Origin: CAWCQC01 sp963819905 | GTDB lineage: Bacteria > Actinomycetota > Thermoleophilia > Gaiellales > Gaiellaceae | Assembly (NCBI GenBank): GCA_963819905.1 | Contig: CAWFXP010000010.1 | Location: forward strand, 445,324 to 509,323 | DNA: 64,000 nt | Direction: 5' to 3' | Part shown: in pieces, positions 9,201 through 16,410 of the stretch | Layout of the letters: each line of letters starts with the position of its first letter | How positions within the stretch are numbered: position 1 is the first letter of the stretch | Position numbers and translations under genes: made by a program | The notes under the pieces: generated by a model | What the model was told of the DNA's origin: nothing | Seen by the model: the letters and a program-made list of their open reading frames with translations, nothing else | Databases searched by the model: none

Positions 9201-10586
9201 CTACCCCGTCAGGTCGCTCGCCATCTCCTCGAACACCTCGACGTACCGGTCGCAGTCCTCGAAGGTGTGGGTCACCGAGAGCGTCCACTCCTCCTCGCGC
9301 CCGGGGGTCATGTAGATGCCGCGGTTCATGTTGTAGAGCCAGGCGAGATCGGCCAGATCGGCGTCCTGGTTCTCCTTGAACGTCTCGTAGTCGACGATCT
9401 TCTTGGGCGAGAACGTGACGCAGCCCTTCGAGCCGACGCCGACCGCGTAGCCGGGCAGGTTGTGCTTCTCGATGACGGCTTCGCACCCCTTGAGCAGGTG
9501 GTCGTTGAGCGCGTCGAGATGCGCGTACGCCTCGGGCGTCAGCACGTCCTCCAGGCTGGCCCTGGCCGCGGCCATCGAGAGCGGGTTCCCGTTGTAGGTG
9601 CCGACCTGGTAGACGCTGCCGTCCTCGACGACCTCCATCGCCTCCTCGGACGCGCCGATCGCCCCGGAGGGCAGCCCGCCGCCGAGCGCCTTCGCGAGCG
9701 TGACCATGTCCGGCAGCACCCCGAAGCGCTCGGTCGCGCCTCCGGCGGCGATGCAGAGGCCGGTCTTCACCTCGTCGAAGATGAGCAGGATGCCGTGCTT
9801 GCGGGTCAGCTCGCGAACCGCCTCGAGGTACCCCGGCTCGGGGAGCACGACGCCGAGGTTCATCATCGCTGCCTCCATGATCACGCAGGCCGGCTTGCGG
9901 CCTTCGTCGATCATCCGCTCGATACGACGCTCCATCGAGCCCGCGTCGTTGAACGGCACGGGAATGGTCATGTCGACCACGGACTGGGGGATTCCCTTGC
10001 CGTACGGGAGCGAGGCGAGGTTGTCGCGGTCGCCGATGCTCTCGTAGGGGACGCCGATCGAGACCATCACGTAGTCGTGGTGGCCGTGGTAGGAGCCGAA
10101 GATCTTGACGATCGTGTCCCGCCCGGTGGCGGCACGGGCGATCCGGATCGCGTCCATCGTCGCTTCCGAGCCGGAGTTGACGTAGCGCCACTTCGGCAAC
10201 CCGAAACGCCGTGCGAGCTCCTCGCCTACGACGAGGTCGTCCTCGACCGGGGCGGCGAAATGGGTACCGAGCTCGACGCGCTCCTGCACCGCTTTCGAGA
10301 TGGCGGGGTGCCCGTGGCCCTGCACCATCGAGCCGAACCCGTTGTGGAAGTCGAGCATGACGTTGCCGTCGACGTCCCAGACGCGGGCGCCCTTTCCGTG
10401 GGAGAGATACATCGGCCAGGGCTCGCGCACCTGGTAGGAGGACGAGACCCCGTTCGCGAGCGTCTTCTTCGCCCGCTCGTACATGTCGCGCGAGCCGGGT
10501 GTCCGGTCGTCGAGGCGCGCCTCCTCGCGCGCCGCAAGCTCGCGAATCCTCTCTCTGTCGATCTCCACCGGCGTTCGTGTTGCCAT
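9201..10586 (-). CDS. PLP-dependent class III aminotransferase (glutamate-1-semialdehyde aminomutase-like)
   Basis: The protein (461 residues) is a fold-type I PLP enzyme. SGSEATMDAIRIARAATGRD binds the cofactor phosphate, FDEVKTGL carries the conserved aspartate, and TLAKALGGGLPSGAIG carries the Schiff-base lysine. It resembles the HemL-like branch, but the neighbourhood contains no haem genes and the protein is somewhat longer than HemL, so I would call it an aminotransferase or aminomutase of unknown substrate. The ATG at 10586 overlaps the last base of the MOSC stop codon and is preceded by GAGGAGG; a GTG at 10589 is an alternative. It shares an operon with the NAD-glutamate dehydrogenase, which could recycle the glutamate it forms. 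Confidence 0.85.
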   Translation of the reverse strand: MATRTPVEIDRERIRELAAREEARLDDRTPGSRDMYERAKKTLANGVSSSYQVREPWPMYLSHGKGARVWDVDGNVMLDFHNGFGSMVQGHGHPAISKAVQERVELGTHFAAPVEDDLVVGEELARRFGLPKWRYVNSGSEATMDAIRIARAATGRDTIVKIFGSYHGHHDYVMVSIGVPYESIGDRDNLASLPYGKGIPQSVVDMTIPVPFNDAGSMERRIERMIDEGRKPACVIMEAAMMNLGVVLPEPGYLEAVRELTRKHGILLIFDEVKTGLCIAAGGATERFGVLPDMVTLAKALGGGLPSGAIGASEEAMEVVEDGSVYQVGTYNGNPLSMAAARASLEDVLTPEAYAHLDALNDHLLKGCEAVIEKHNLPGYAVGVGSKGCVTFSPKKIVDYETFKENQDADLADLAWLYNMNRGIYMTPGREEEWTLSVTHTFEDCDRYVEVFEEMASDLTG

Positions 10587-11365
10587 CACTCGTCCTCCTC
10601 GATCAGTTCGACCGGGTCGCCGACGCGGACGTGCCCCGGCTCCTCGACGGCGCCGTAGACGCCGAAGTCGATGTTCTTACCCTCTCGCAGGCCGCGGTAC
10701 CCCTTGATCACGCGGAGCGTGTCGAAGTCCCGCTCGCCGGTGTTCGGGTCGCGCGTGGTGGTCGCGCAGCGGGCAACCGGCCCGCCGACGCGGACGAGCG
10801 CCTCGCCGACGCGCAGGAGCCGTCCGTCCCACTCGTCCTCCTCGTGGGCGCGGCAGCCGCCGAGGCCGATGAGCATGCGGAAGCGCCGGTCGTCGACCGG
10901 CTCCTCCCGGCTCGCCTGCCGGCGCAGCTCCTCGACCGACGCGTCGGAGAGGAACGTCACCGGCTCGACGTCGTACGCGGCCCCGGGCTCGTCGGTCCGG
11001 ACGAGGCGAAGCTGCTTGCCGACGTAGCGGCTGAGCGCCGTGTTGAACGGGCCGTCGAGCACCCGGCCGGTCACGCGCCGCCCGTAGAACTCCGTGTCGA
11101 CCGTCTCCCCGCCGCCGACAGCGCTTCCTTCGACCCGAGTGCCGTCCGGGAAGTGCAGCTCGAGGCGCTCCGCATCGGCGTCGTACTCGGCCCGCACGTT
11201 GCAGAGCGGGCCGTGGTCGATGCCGCTGAAGAGGAAGCCGACCAGGTCGACGAGATAGAAGAGCCGGTTGTCGGCCACGCCGTTCGCCGTCAGCTCGATC
11301 CGATCGGGCTGGTGGAGGGCGAGGCCCTTCACCGGCGTCACCGCGAGGCGCGACACCGTGGGCAT
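10586..11365 (-). CDS. MOSC-domain protein
   Basis: The protein of about 259 residues has an N-terminal MOSC beta-barrel segment (SRLAVTPVKGLALH) and the C-terminal MOSC domain with GPVARCATTTRDPNTGERD. The conserved cysteine of that segment is the residue that ligands molybdenum or handles sulfur in this family. MOSC proteins such as mARC and YiiM reduce N-hydroxylated compounds or carry sulfur. The ATG at 11365 gives the canonical N terminus and lies 43 bases from the divergent enoyl-CoA hydratase gene. Translation is coupled to the downstream aminotransferase by a one-base TGATG overlap. The reason for its link with the aminotransferase is unknown. Confidence 0.85.
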   Translation of the reverse strand: MPTVSRLAVTPVKGLALHQPDRIELTANGVADNRLFYLVDLVGFLFSGIDHGPLCNVRAEYDADAERLELHFPDGTRVEGSAVGGGETVDTEFYGRRVTGRVLDGPFNTALSRYVGKQLRLVRTDEPGAAYDVEPVTFLSDASVEELRRQASREEPVDDRRFRMLIGLGGCRAHEEDEWDGRLLRVGEALVRVGGPVARCATTTRDPNTGERDFDTLRVIKGYRGLREGKNIDFGVYGAVEEPGHVRVGDPVELIEEDE

Positions 11366-11408
11366 GGGACGCAGCCTAGCTCCGGGACGGTCAAGATGGG
11401 ATGGACGC

Positions 11409-12149
11409 ATGGGAGAGTCCGCGCTCGTCGAGGTGCGCCGCGAGGGCCAAGTGGCGGTCGTGACCCTCCGCCGGGAGGCGAAGCTGAACGCGCTGTCCGC
11501 CGCGCTCGAGCGCGCCCTCGGCGACGCGATCCGCACCCCCGACGTCGTCGAGGCACGGTGCGTCGTCCTCACGGGCTCGGGCCGGGCGTTCTCGGCCGGC
11601 GCGGATCTGAACGAGCTGAGCCGGGGCGATCCCGCGGCGATCCTCGCCTCCTACCGGGAGGCCGGGGCCGTCTACGAGACCTTCGCGCGCCTCCCTCAGC
11701 CGACGATCGCGGCGGTCGGCGGCTACTGCCTCGGCGGCGGCCTCGAGCTCGCGCTCGCAGCCGACTTCCGGGTGGCCGAGGAGTCGGCCTCGTTCGGTCT
11801 CCCCGAAGTCTCGCTCGGCATCGTCCCGAGCGCAGGCGGCCTGCACCGGCTCGTGCGTCTCGTCGGTGCCGGCAGGGCGAAGGAGCTCGTTCTGCTCCGG
11901 GAGCGCTTCTCGGCCCGGGAGGCGCTCGCGTTCGGCGTCGTCACCGAGGTGGTTCCCGACGGCGAGGCACTGGGGCGCGCGCTCGAGCTGGCCGAGCGGC
12001 TCGCCGGGCTTCCGGCTGCGGCGGTCGCGGTCGCCAAGGAGTCTGCCGACCTCCTCGCCGAGTCCTCGCGCGACGCGGGCCTTCTCGTCGAGCGGCTGGC
12101 CTACGCCGCCCTGGCCCAGACGGACGACGCCCACCGCGGCGAGCCCTGA
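11409..12149 (+). CDS. enoyl-CoA hydratase/isomerase family protein
   Basis: This 246-residue crotonase-fold protein begins with VVTLRREAKLNALSAAL. It has the first oxyanion-hole segment LTGSGRAFSAGADLNEL and the second, AAVGGYCLGGGLELALAADF. The FGLPEVSLGIVPSAGG segment places acidic and hydrophobic residues where enoyl-CoA hydratases hold the catalytic glutamates. The family hydrates or isomerises 2-enoyl-CoA thioesters in fatty-acid or aromatic catabolism. It stands alone on the plus strand, divergent from the MOSC gene, and converges on the acyl-CoA operon at 12,341-15,992. Exact substrate is unknown. Confidence 0.88.
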   Translation: MGESALVEVRREGQVAVVTLRREAKLNALSAALERALGDAIRTPDVVEARCVVLTGSGRAFSAGADLNELSRGDPAAILASYREAGAVYETFARLPQPTIAAVGGYCLGGGLELALAADFRVAEESASFGLPEVSLGIVPSAGGLHRLVRLVGAGRAKELVLLRERFSAREALAFGVVTEVVPDGEALGRALELAERLAGLPAAAVAVAKESADLLAESSRDAGLLVERLAYAALAQTDDAHRGEP

Positions 12150-12295
12150 TTCCGCGCGAAAGCGTCACGGGCGATCAACAGCCCCGGGCGCCGGAACGCC
12201 GAGAACGGGTGGCGTGACGAGCGCCCCGCCGCCCGAGCCGGCGACTTCGTGCCGATTCGATCGCGATCGTGTGACAACTTCGCGTCAACCTTCGG

Positions 12296-12310
12296 AGGGG
12301 TCTGACCCCT
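12296..12310. terminator. short GC-rich hairpin between convergent genes
   Basis: AGGGGT, CTG and ACCCCT form a perfect inverted repeat between the convergent enoyl-CoA hydratase and SDR genes. It could fold as a six-base-pair stem with a three-base loop in RNA from either strand. No U tract follows on the plus strand, so it would be a non-classical terminator at best. The remaining 150 or so bases of this gap show nothing else that I can recognise. Confidence 0.35.
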
Positions 12311-12340
12311 AACACGAGGCAGGCGGTCGGAGAGCGCGAG

Positions 12341-13135
12341 CTACTCGGCTGGATCGAGACCGAGACGCCCGAGGGCGAGCGCGTCGACGCCGCCGTCGAC
12401 CAGGATCGTCGCGCCCGTCACGTAGGCGCCGCCGGAGGACGCGAGGAAGGCGATCACGGATGCGACCTCCTCCGGCGTTCCGAGCCGGCCGAGGGGAACG
12501 GCTCGCTCCCAGGCGCGGATCGCCTCCTCGCCGTAGCCGTCGAGCCCTTCGGTGCGAATGACGCCGGGGGTGACGCAGGCGGTCCGGATCCCGTGCGGGC
12601 CCCATTCGAGCGCGAGCGTCCGGGACAGGTTCTCGACTGCGGCCCGGGCGGCGGAGGCGTGGGCCATGCCGGTGATCGCCCGGCGCGGGCTGAGCCCGAC
12701 GAAGACGACCAGTCCGCCCGCGCCGGGAATCATCGACCTGGTTGCGACGAGCCGGGTCAGGTTCCAGACGGCGTCGACGTTCAGGCGCTGCACGGCCCGC
12801 CAGCCGTTGGGTGAGATGTCTTCGGCCTTCGCGATGAACTGGCCGCCGGCGTTGTTGACGAGGACGTCGATGCGCCCGAAGCGATCGAGAGCCGTGTCGA
12901 GGAGGACGTCCACCTGGTCGGCCTCCCGGACGTCCGTCGGAACGGCGAGACACTGGGCGCCGAGCGCCTCGACCTCGGCTCGGACCGACTCGAGCGGTTC
13001 CGGCCGGCGGCCGCAGATCACGACGCGCGCGCCCGTGCGCGCCAGCTCGAGCGCGGTCGCCCGGCCGATGCCGGTGCCCCCGCCCGTGACCAGCGCCACC
13101 TTGCCGGCGTTCGCGTCGGCCGCGAGCACTGTCAT
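12341..13135 (-). CDS. SDR oxidoreductase, 2,4-dienoyl-CoA-reductase-like, catalytic Lys replaced by Arg
   Basis: The 264-residue protein has the SDR cofactor motif TGGGTGIGRATALELA, NNAGG and the C-terminal DGGVDAL. Instead of the usual YxxxK, the active-site helix reads HASAARAAVENL. Mammalian-type 2,4-dienoyl-CoA reductases also lack the tyrosine but keep the lysine (HxxxAK); here arginine stands at that place. This makes the enzyme activity uncertain or altered. It is the last gene of an operon with an enoyl-CoA hydratase (ATGA overlap) and an ADP-forming acyl-CoA synthetase, which supports a role on CoA thioesters. The related SDR at 25,446 keeps the lysine. Confidence 0.85.
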   Translation of the reverse strand: MTVLAADANAGKVALVTGGGTGIGRATALELARTGARVVICGRRPEPLESVRAEVEALGAQCLAVPTDVREADQVDVLLDTALDRFGRIDVLVNNAGGQFIAKAEDISPNGWRAVQRLNVDAVWNLTRLVATRSMIPGAGGLVVFVGLSPRRAITGMAHASAARAAVENLSRTLALEWGPHGIRTACVTPGVIRTEGLDGYGEEAIRAWERAVPLGRLGTPEEVASVIAFLASSGGAYVTGATILVDGGVDALALGRLGLDPAE

Positions 13136-13944
13136 CGCGGCTCACCGTAGCGGCTGTCTCGCCAGGCGAGCGCTGCCTTCAACCCCTGCTCCGCGGAGAT
13201 CCGCGCGAACTCCTGTCCCTCGGGAGTCTCGGTCGCGTTCAGGATCGCCGAAAGGTCGAGGTTGGCGGCCACCGCCTCGCGCAAGCCCCCGGCCTCGGCC
13301 GCCCTGACGAGCGCGAGCTTCGTGAGACGGAGCACCGGCAGCGGCGTCGGGGCGATCTTCCGAACCAGCTCGTCGACCGCCTGGTCGAGTTCGTCGTCGG
13401 GAACGACTCGGTTGACGAGGCCGCGCCGCTCGGCCTCCGCGGCGTCCATCGTGTCCCCGGTCAGGAGCAGCTCGTTCGTCTTCTTCTCGCCGAGCACGAA
13501 CGGCATGAGCAGGGTGACCGGCCCCGAGCCGAACCGGATTTCCGGCTCGCCGAAGCGTGCATCCTCAGTGGCGACGACGAGGTCGCACGCCATCGCGAGC
13601 TCGCAGGCGCCCCCGAGACACCAGCCGCGGACGGCGGCGATCGTGGGCCGCTCGAGCGTCCGCAGACGCATCGTCACGCCGACGTCGGCGGCCAGGACGT
13701 CGCGCCAGGCGTTCGCTCCGCCCTCCAGCCCCTGATCCTGGCCGATGTCGAAGCCGGCGGAGAAGGCCCGGCCTGCCCCGGTGAGGACGAGCAGCTTGAT
13801 CTCCTCGTCCGCGAGCGCCTCCGTCATCGCGTCGTGAAGGCCCTCCACCATGTCCTTCGTCAGCGCGTTCAGCTTGTCCGGGCGGTTGAGCGTGACCCAG
13901 AGGGCGGGCCCGCGGCGCTCGGTGAGGACGACAGGCTCGTTCAT
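13132..13944 (-). CDS. enoyl-CoA hydratase/isomerase family protein
   Basis: The 270-residue crotonase-fold protein shows VTLNRPDKLNALTKDM, the oxyanion segment LTGAGRAFSAGFDIGQ and AAVRGWCLGGACELAMACDL. It then has FGEPEIRFGSGPVTLLMPF, where the usual catalytic glutamate region lies. The ATG at 13944 overlaps the stop codon of the upstream acyl-CoA synthetase (ATGA), and its own stop overlaps the SDR start in the same way, so the three genes are translationally coupled. The group would activate an acid, hydrate an enoyl-CoA and oxidise or reduce the product; the substrate is not determined. Confidence 0.9.
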   Translation of the reverse strand: MNEPVVLTERRGPALWVTLNRPDKLNALTKDMVEGLHDAMTEALADEEIKLLVLTGAGRAFSAGFDIGQDQGLEGGANAWRDVLAADVGVTMRLRTLERPTIAAVRGWCLGGACELAMACDLVVATEDARFGEPEIRFGSGPVTLLMPFVLGEKKTNELLLTGDTMDAAEAERRGLVNRVVPDDELDQAVDELVRKIAPTPLPVLRLTKLALVRAAEAGGLREAVAANLDLSAILNATETPEGQEFARISAEQGLKAALAWRDSRYGEPR

Positions 13945-15992
13945 ACGGCTCCTTCGACGACGACGAGCGCGTCGACGGCGGTCGCGCCGTCCGCGCTCAG
14001 GATCAACGGGTTCACGTCGCACTCGGCGATCCGGGGATGATCCACTGCGAGGCGGCCCAGCGCCACCACGGTTCGGGCGAGCGTCTCGAGCGCAGGGCCG
14101 GAGGCGACGGCGGCAAGTCCCGGCGCCTCTGCGACCAGCTCCCGGGCCAGCTCGAGGTCGATCGGCGCGAGGCAGAAGGCCGCGAGCGAGAGCGCCTCGA
14201 CCGCGCCTCCGCCCAGGCCGACAGCGACGACGGGCCCGTAGTCGGCGTCGCGCGTCATCCCGCAGAACGCCTCCGGGCCGCGCAGGTGCTGACGGGCGAC
14301 GAGCACCTGGCCTCCGAGACGTTCCGCAGCCGTCGCGGCGGCGTCGGGACCTTCGATTCCGAGAGCGACGCCGCCCGCGACCGCCTTGTGCGCGGGTCCG
14401 TCCACCTTGACTACGACCGGAAAGCCGAGCTCGACCGCCGAGCGGGCGGCCTCTTCCGGCCCGGACGCGCGCCGGCGCGGCGCGAACGCGATCCCGTAGC
14501 GTTCGAGCACGAGCGCCGACTCGTGCTCGGGCAACGGCCCCTCCCGCAGCAGGTCGTCGAGGTCGACGGGCGCCTCGGACGGAGCAGGCTGCCGGGGCCG
14601 CCACCGGGCGACGGCGCCGAGCGCGCGCAGCCCGTGCTCCGTGCCGCGCAGGAGCGGCAGGTCACGCTCGCGGGCGAGCGCGGCGATGTGATCGGGCGGG
14701 TCGGTGGCGTGAACGGAGGTCACCGCCGGAAAGAGCTCGCTTCCCTCGACCGTGTCGGCGAGCGCGCGGACGATCATCTCGCACCAGACCGCCTCGTCCG
14801 AGCCGCGGTGCCGCGACAGGTCGATCTGGGCGACGAGGATGTCGTAGGCACCGGAGCCGGCGAGGAGCGAGAGCGACCGCGGGTAGACGACGCTCTCGTC
14901 GGCGATCGCCCAGGCATCGAGCGGGTTGCCGGGCGAGACGAAGTTCGGGAACTCCTCGCAAAGCGACGTCGCCACCGCGTCCGGAAGGGGTGTGAACGCG
15001 AGCCCGGCCGCTTCTCCCTGGTCTGCGAGGAGGGCACACTCCCCGCCCGATTCGGAGACCGCGGCTACACGGGTGCCGGCCGGCCGCCGCCGACGTCCGA
15101 GCACCTCGAGCGTCTCGACGAGGTCGTGGACGTCCGTGACCTCGATCGCCCCGGCGCGGCGAAGGAGCGCGGAGAACGCCCGCGCCGACCCGACGAGGGC
15201 ACCGGTGTGGGCGAGGGTCGCTCGGGCTCCGGCCTCCGTGCGTCCGACCTTCAGGCAGACGACCGGCTTCGCCGTCTCCGCGGCCCGCTCGAGCGCCGCA
15301 GCGAACGCTCCGGGCCTACGCACCGTCTCGAGGAACAGCCCGATCGCCCGAGTGCCCTCGTCCTCGGCCAGGAACGCGAGCAGGTCGGCCGCGTCGCGGT
15401 TGACTTCACCGCCCGACGAGACGACACAGCGAAAGCCGATTCTCGGGCCGCAGGCGAGCAACGCGTCACCGATGGAGCCCGACTGCACGATCACGGAGAC
15501 ATGGCCGGGCAGGAACGTCTCGGGCACCGTGCCGATCCACGTCGACGGGCCGCCGGGGCACGCGATCCCCATGCAGTTCGGCCCGACGACAGCCGCCCCG
15601 GCCGCGTCGGCGAGCGCTCCCACCCGCGCGACGATCGCCGGGCCGTCCGCTCCCGCCTCGGCTCCGATTCCCGGGATGACGAACGAGCTCACTCCCGCTG
15701 CGAGCGCCTCTTCGAGGGCGTCGGTGACGCGCGTGTGCGAGACGAGGAGGAGAGCCAGCTCGGGCACCTGCCCGGGCGCGGCGATCGAAGGGAGACAAGG
15801 CCGTCCGGCTACCTCGTCGCGGTTGGGGTTCACCAGGACGACGTCGGCATCGCCCGCGAGCGCGCCCTGCACGGGTCGAAGGTTTCTCTCCGACGCGCCG
15901 ACGATCGCGAGCGAGCGGGGGAAACAGATCTCCCGCAGGCCGCCGCGCAGCCCCTGGTCGGCGTGGATTTCCGTCATGCGAGGCGTCATCAT
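13941..15992 (-). CDS. ADP-forming acyl-CoA synthetase (acetate--CoA ligase family), fused CoA-binding and ATP-grasp halves
   Basis: The protein of about 683 residues carries the CoA-binding Rossmann domain (SLAIVGASERN), a succinyl-CoA-ligase-like middle (IVQSGSIGDALL) and the phosphohistidine segment ATLAHTGALVGSAR. A C-terminal ATP-grasp domain (GFPVVVKVDGPAHKAVAGGV, then ECDVNPLIL) follows. Such fused NDP-forming synthetases convert an acid, CoA and ATP to acyl-CoA, ADP and phosphate through a phosphohistidine. I chose the ATG at 15992, with a GAGG-like site upstream; 15977 is an in-frame alternative nearer the conserved part. It is the first gene of an operon with enoyl-CoA hydratase and SDR, and it is divergent from a thioesterase 19 bases away. 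A paralogue lies at 26,265. Confidence 0.9.
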   Translation of the reverse strand: MMTPRMTEIHADQGLRGGLREICFPRSLAIVGASERNLRPVQGALAGDADVVLVNPNRDEVAGRPCLPSIAAPGQVPELALLLVSHTRVTDALEEALAAGVSSFVIPGIGAEAGADGPAIVARVGALADAAGAAVVGPNCMGIACPGGPSTWIGTVPETFLPGHVSVIVQSGSIGDALLACGPRIGFRCVVSSGGEVNRDAADLLAFLAEDEGTRAIGLFLETVRRPGAFAAALERAAETAKPVVCLKVGRTEAGARATLAHTGALVGSARAFSALLRRAGAIEVTDVHDLVETLEVLGRRRRPAGTRVAAVSESGGECALLADQGEAAGLAFTPLPDAVATSLCEEFPNFVSPGNPLDAWAIADESVVYPRSLSLLAGSGAYDILVAQIDLSRHRGSDEAVWCEMIVRALADTVEGSELFPAVTSVHATDPPDHIAALARERDLPLLRGTEHGLRALGAVARWRPRQPAPSEAPVDLDDLLREGPLPEHESALVLERYGIAFAPRRRASGPEEAARSAVELGFPVVVKVDGPAHKAVAGGVALGIEGPDAAATAAERLGGQVLVARQHLRGPEAFCGMTRDADYGPVVAVGLGGGAVEALSLAAFCLAPIDLELARELVAEAPGLAAVASGPALETLARTVVALGRLAVDHPRIAECDVNPLILSADGATAVDALVVVEGAV

Positions 15993-16011
15993 CCCGCCTC
16001 GGAACCCGCGC

Positions 16012-16410
16012 ATGCACGAGAAGCGAATCGAGATCCGCTGGCGCGACATGGACGCCTACCGCCACGTGAACAACGCGGTCTACCTCACGTACCTCGAGGA
16101 GGTGCGGGACGAGTGGCTCGAGCGGGTGCTCGGCGATCCGGCGCGCCCGTGGGACTTCGTCCTCGCGCGGGTCGCGGTCGACTTCCGCCGTGAGCTCCGA
16201 CAGGAGGACGATGCCGTGGTCGGCCGCTGCCGCCTCGACCGCATCGGCACGTCGAGCATCAGAACCCGGGAGGAGATCGTGTTCCTCGACGGAGCGATCT
16301 GCGCGGAGGCGGAAGCCGTCCTCGTCGCCCGCGACATCGACGCACGTGCGTCCCGGCCGCTGACGACGCAGGAGCGGGCCGCGTTCGAGGCCGAGCACGA
16401 CGGTGCTTGA
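16012..16410 (+). CDS. acyl-CoA thioesterase, 4-hydroxybenzoyl-CoA thioesterase (hot-dog) family
   Basis: The 132-residue protein begins with IRWRDMDAYRHVNNAVYLTY. This is the hallmark of the 4HBT/YbgC-like hot-dog fold, with the active-site aspartate in RDMDAYRHVNN. The rest (ARVAVDFRRELRQEDD, then RTREEIVF) fits the family length and fold. It should hydrolyse an acyl-CoA, possibly controlling the pool made by the divergent ADP-forming synthetase. Its last eight bases overlap the start of the OYE-type reductase gene, so the two are one operon. Confidence 0.88.
   Translation: MHEKRIEIRWRDMDAYRHVNNAVYLTYLEEVRDEWLERVLGDPARPWDFVLARVAVDFRRELRQEDDAVVGRCRLDRIGTSSIRTREEIVFLDGAICAEAEAVLVARDIDARASRPLTTQERAAFEAEHDGA

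Noticed and set aside
4538..9379. A 1,613-codon open frame on the strand opposite the NAD-glutamate dehydrogenase gene
   Set aside because: It is the mirror of a real gene in GC-rich sequence: its composition is monotonous Arg/Asp/Glu/Val/Leu, with no domain, while the opposite strand encodes a full enzyme.
14037..16193. A 718-codon open frame antisense to the first ADP-forming acyl-CoA synthetase
   Set aside because: No recognisable domain or ribosome binding site, and the opposite strand holds an intact enzyme with all motifs.
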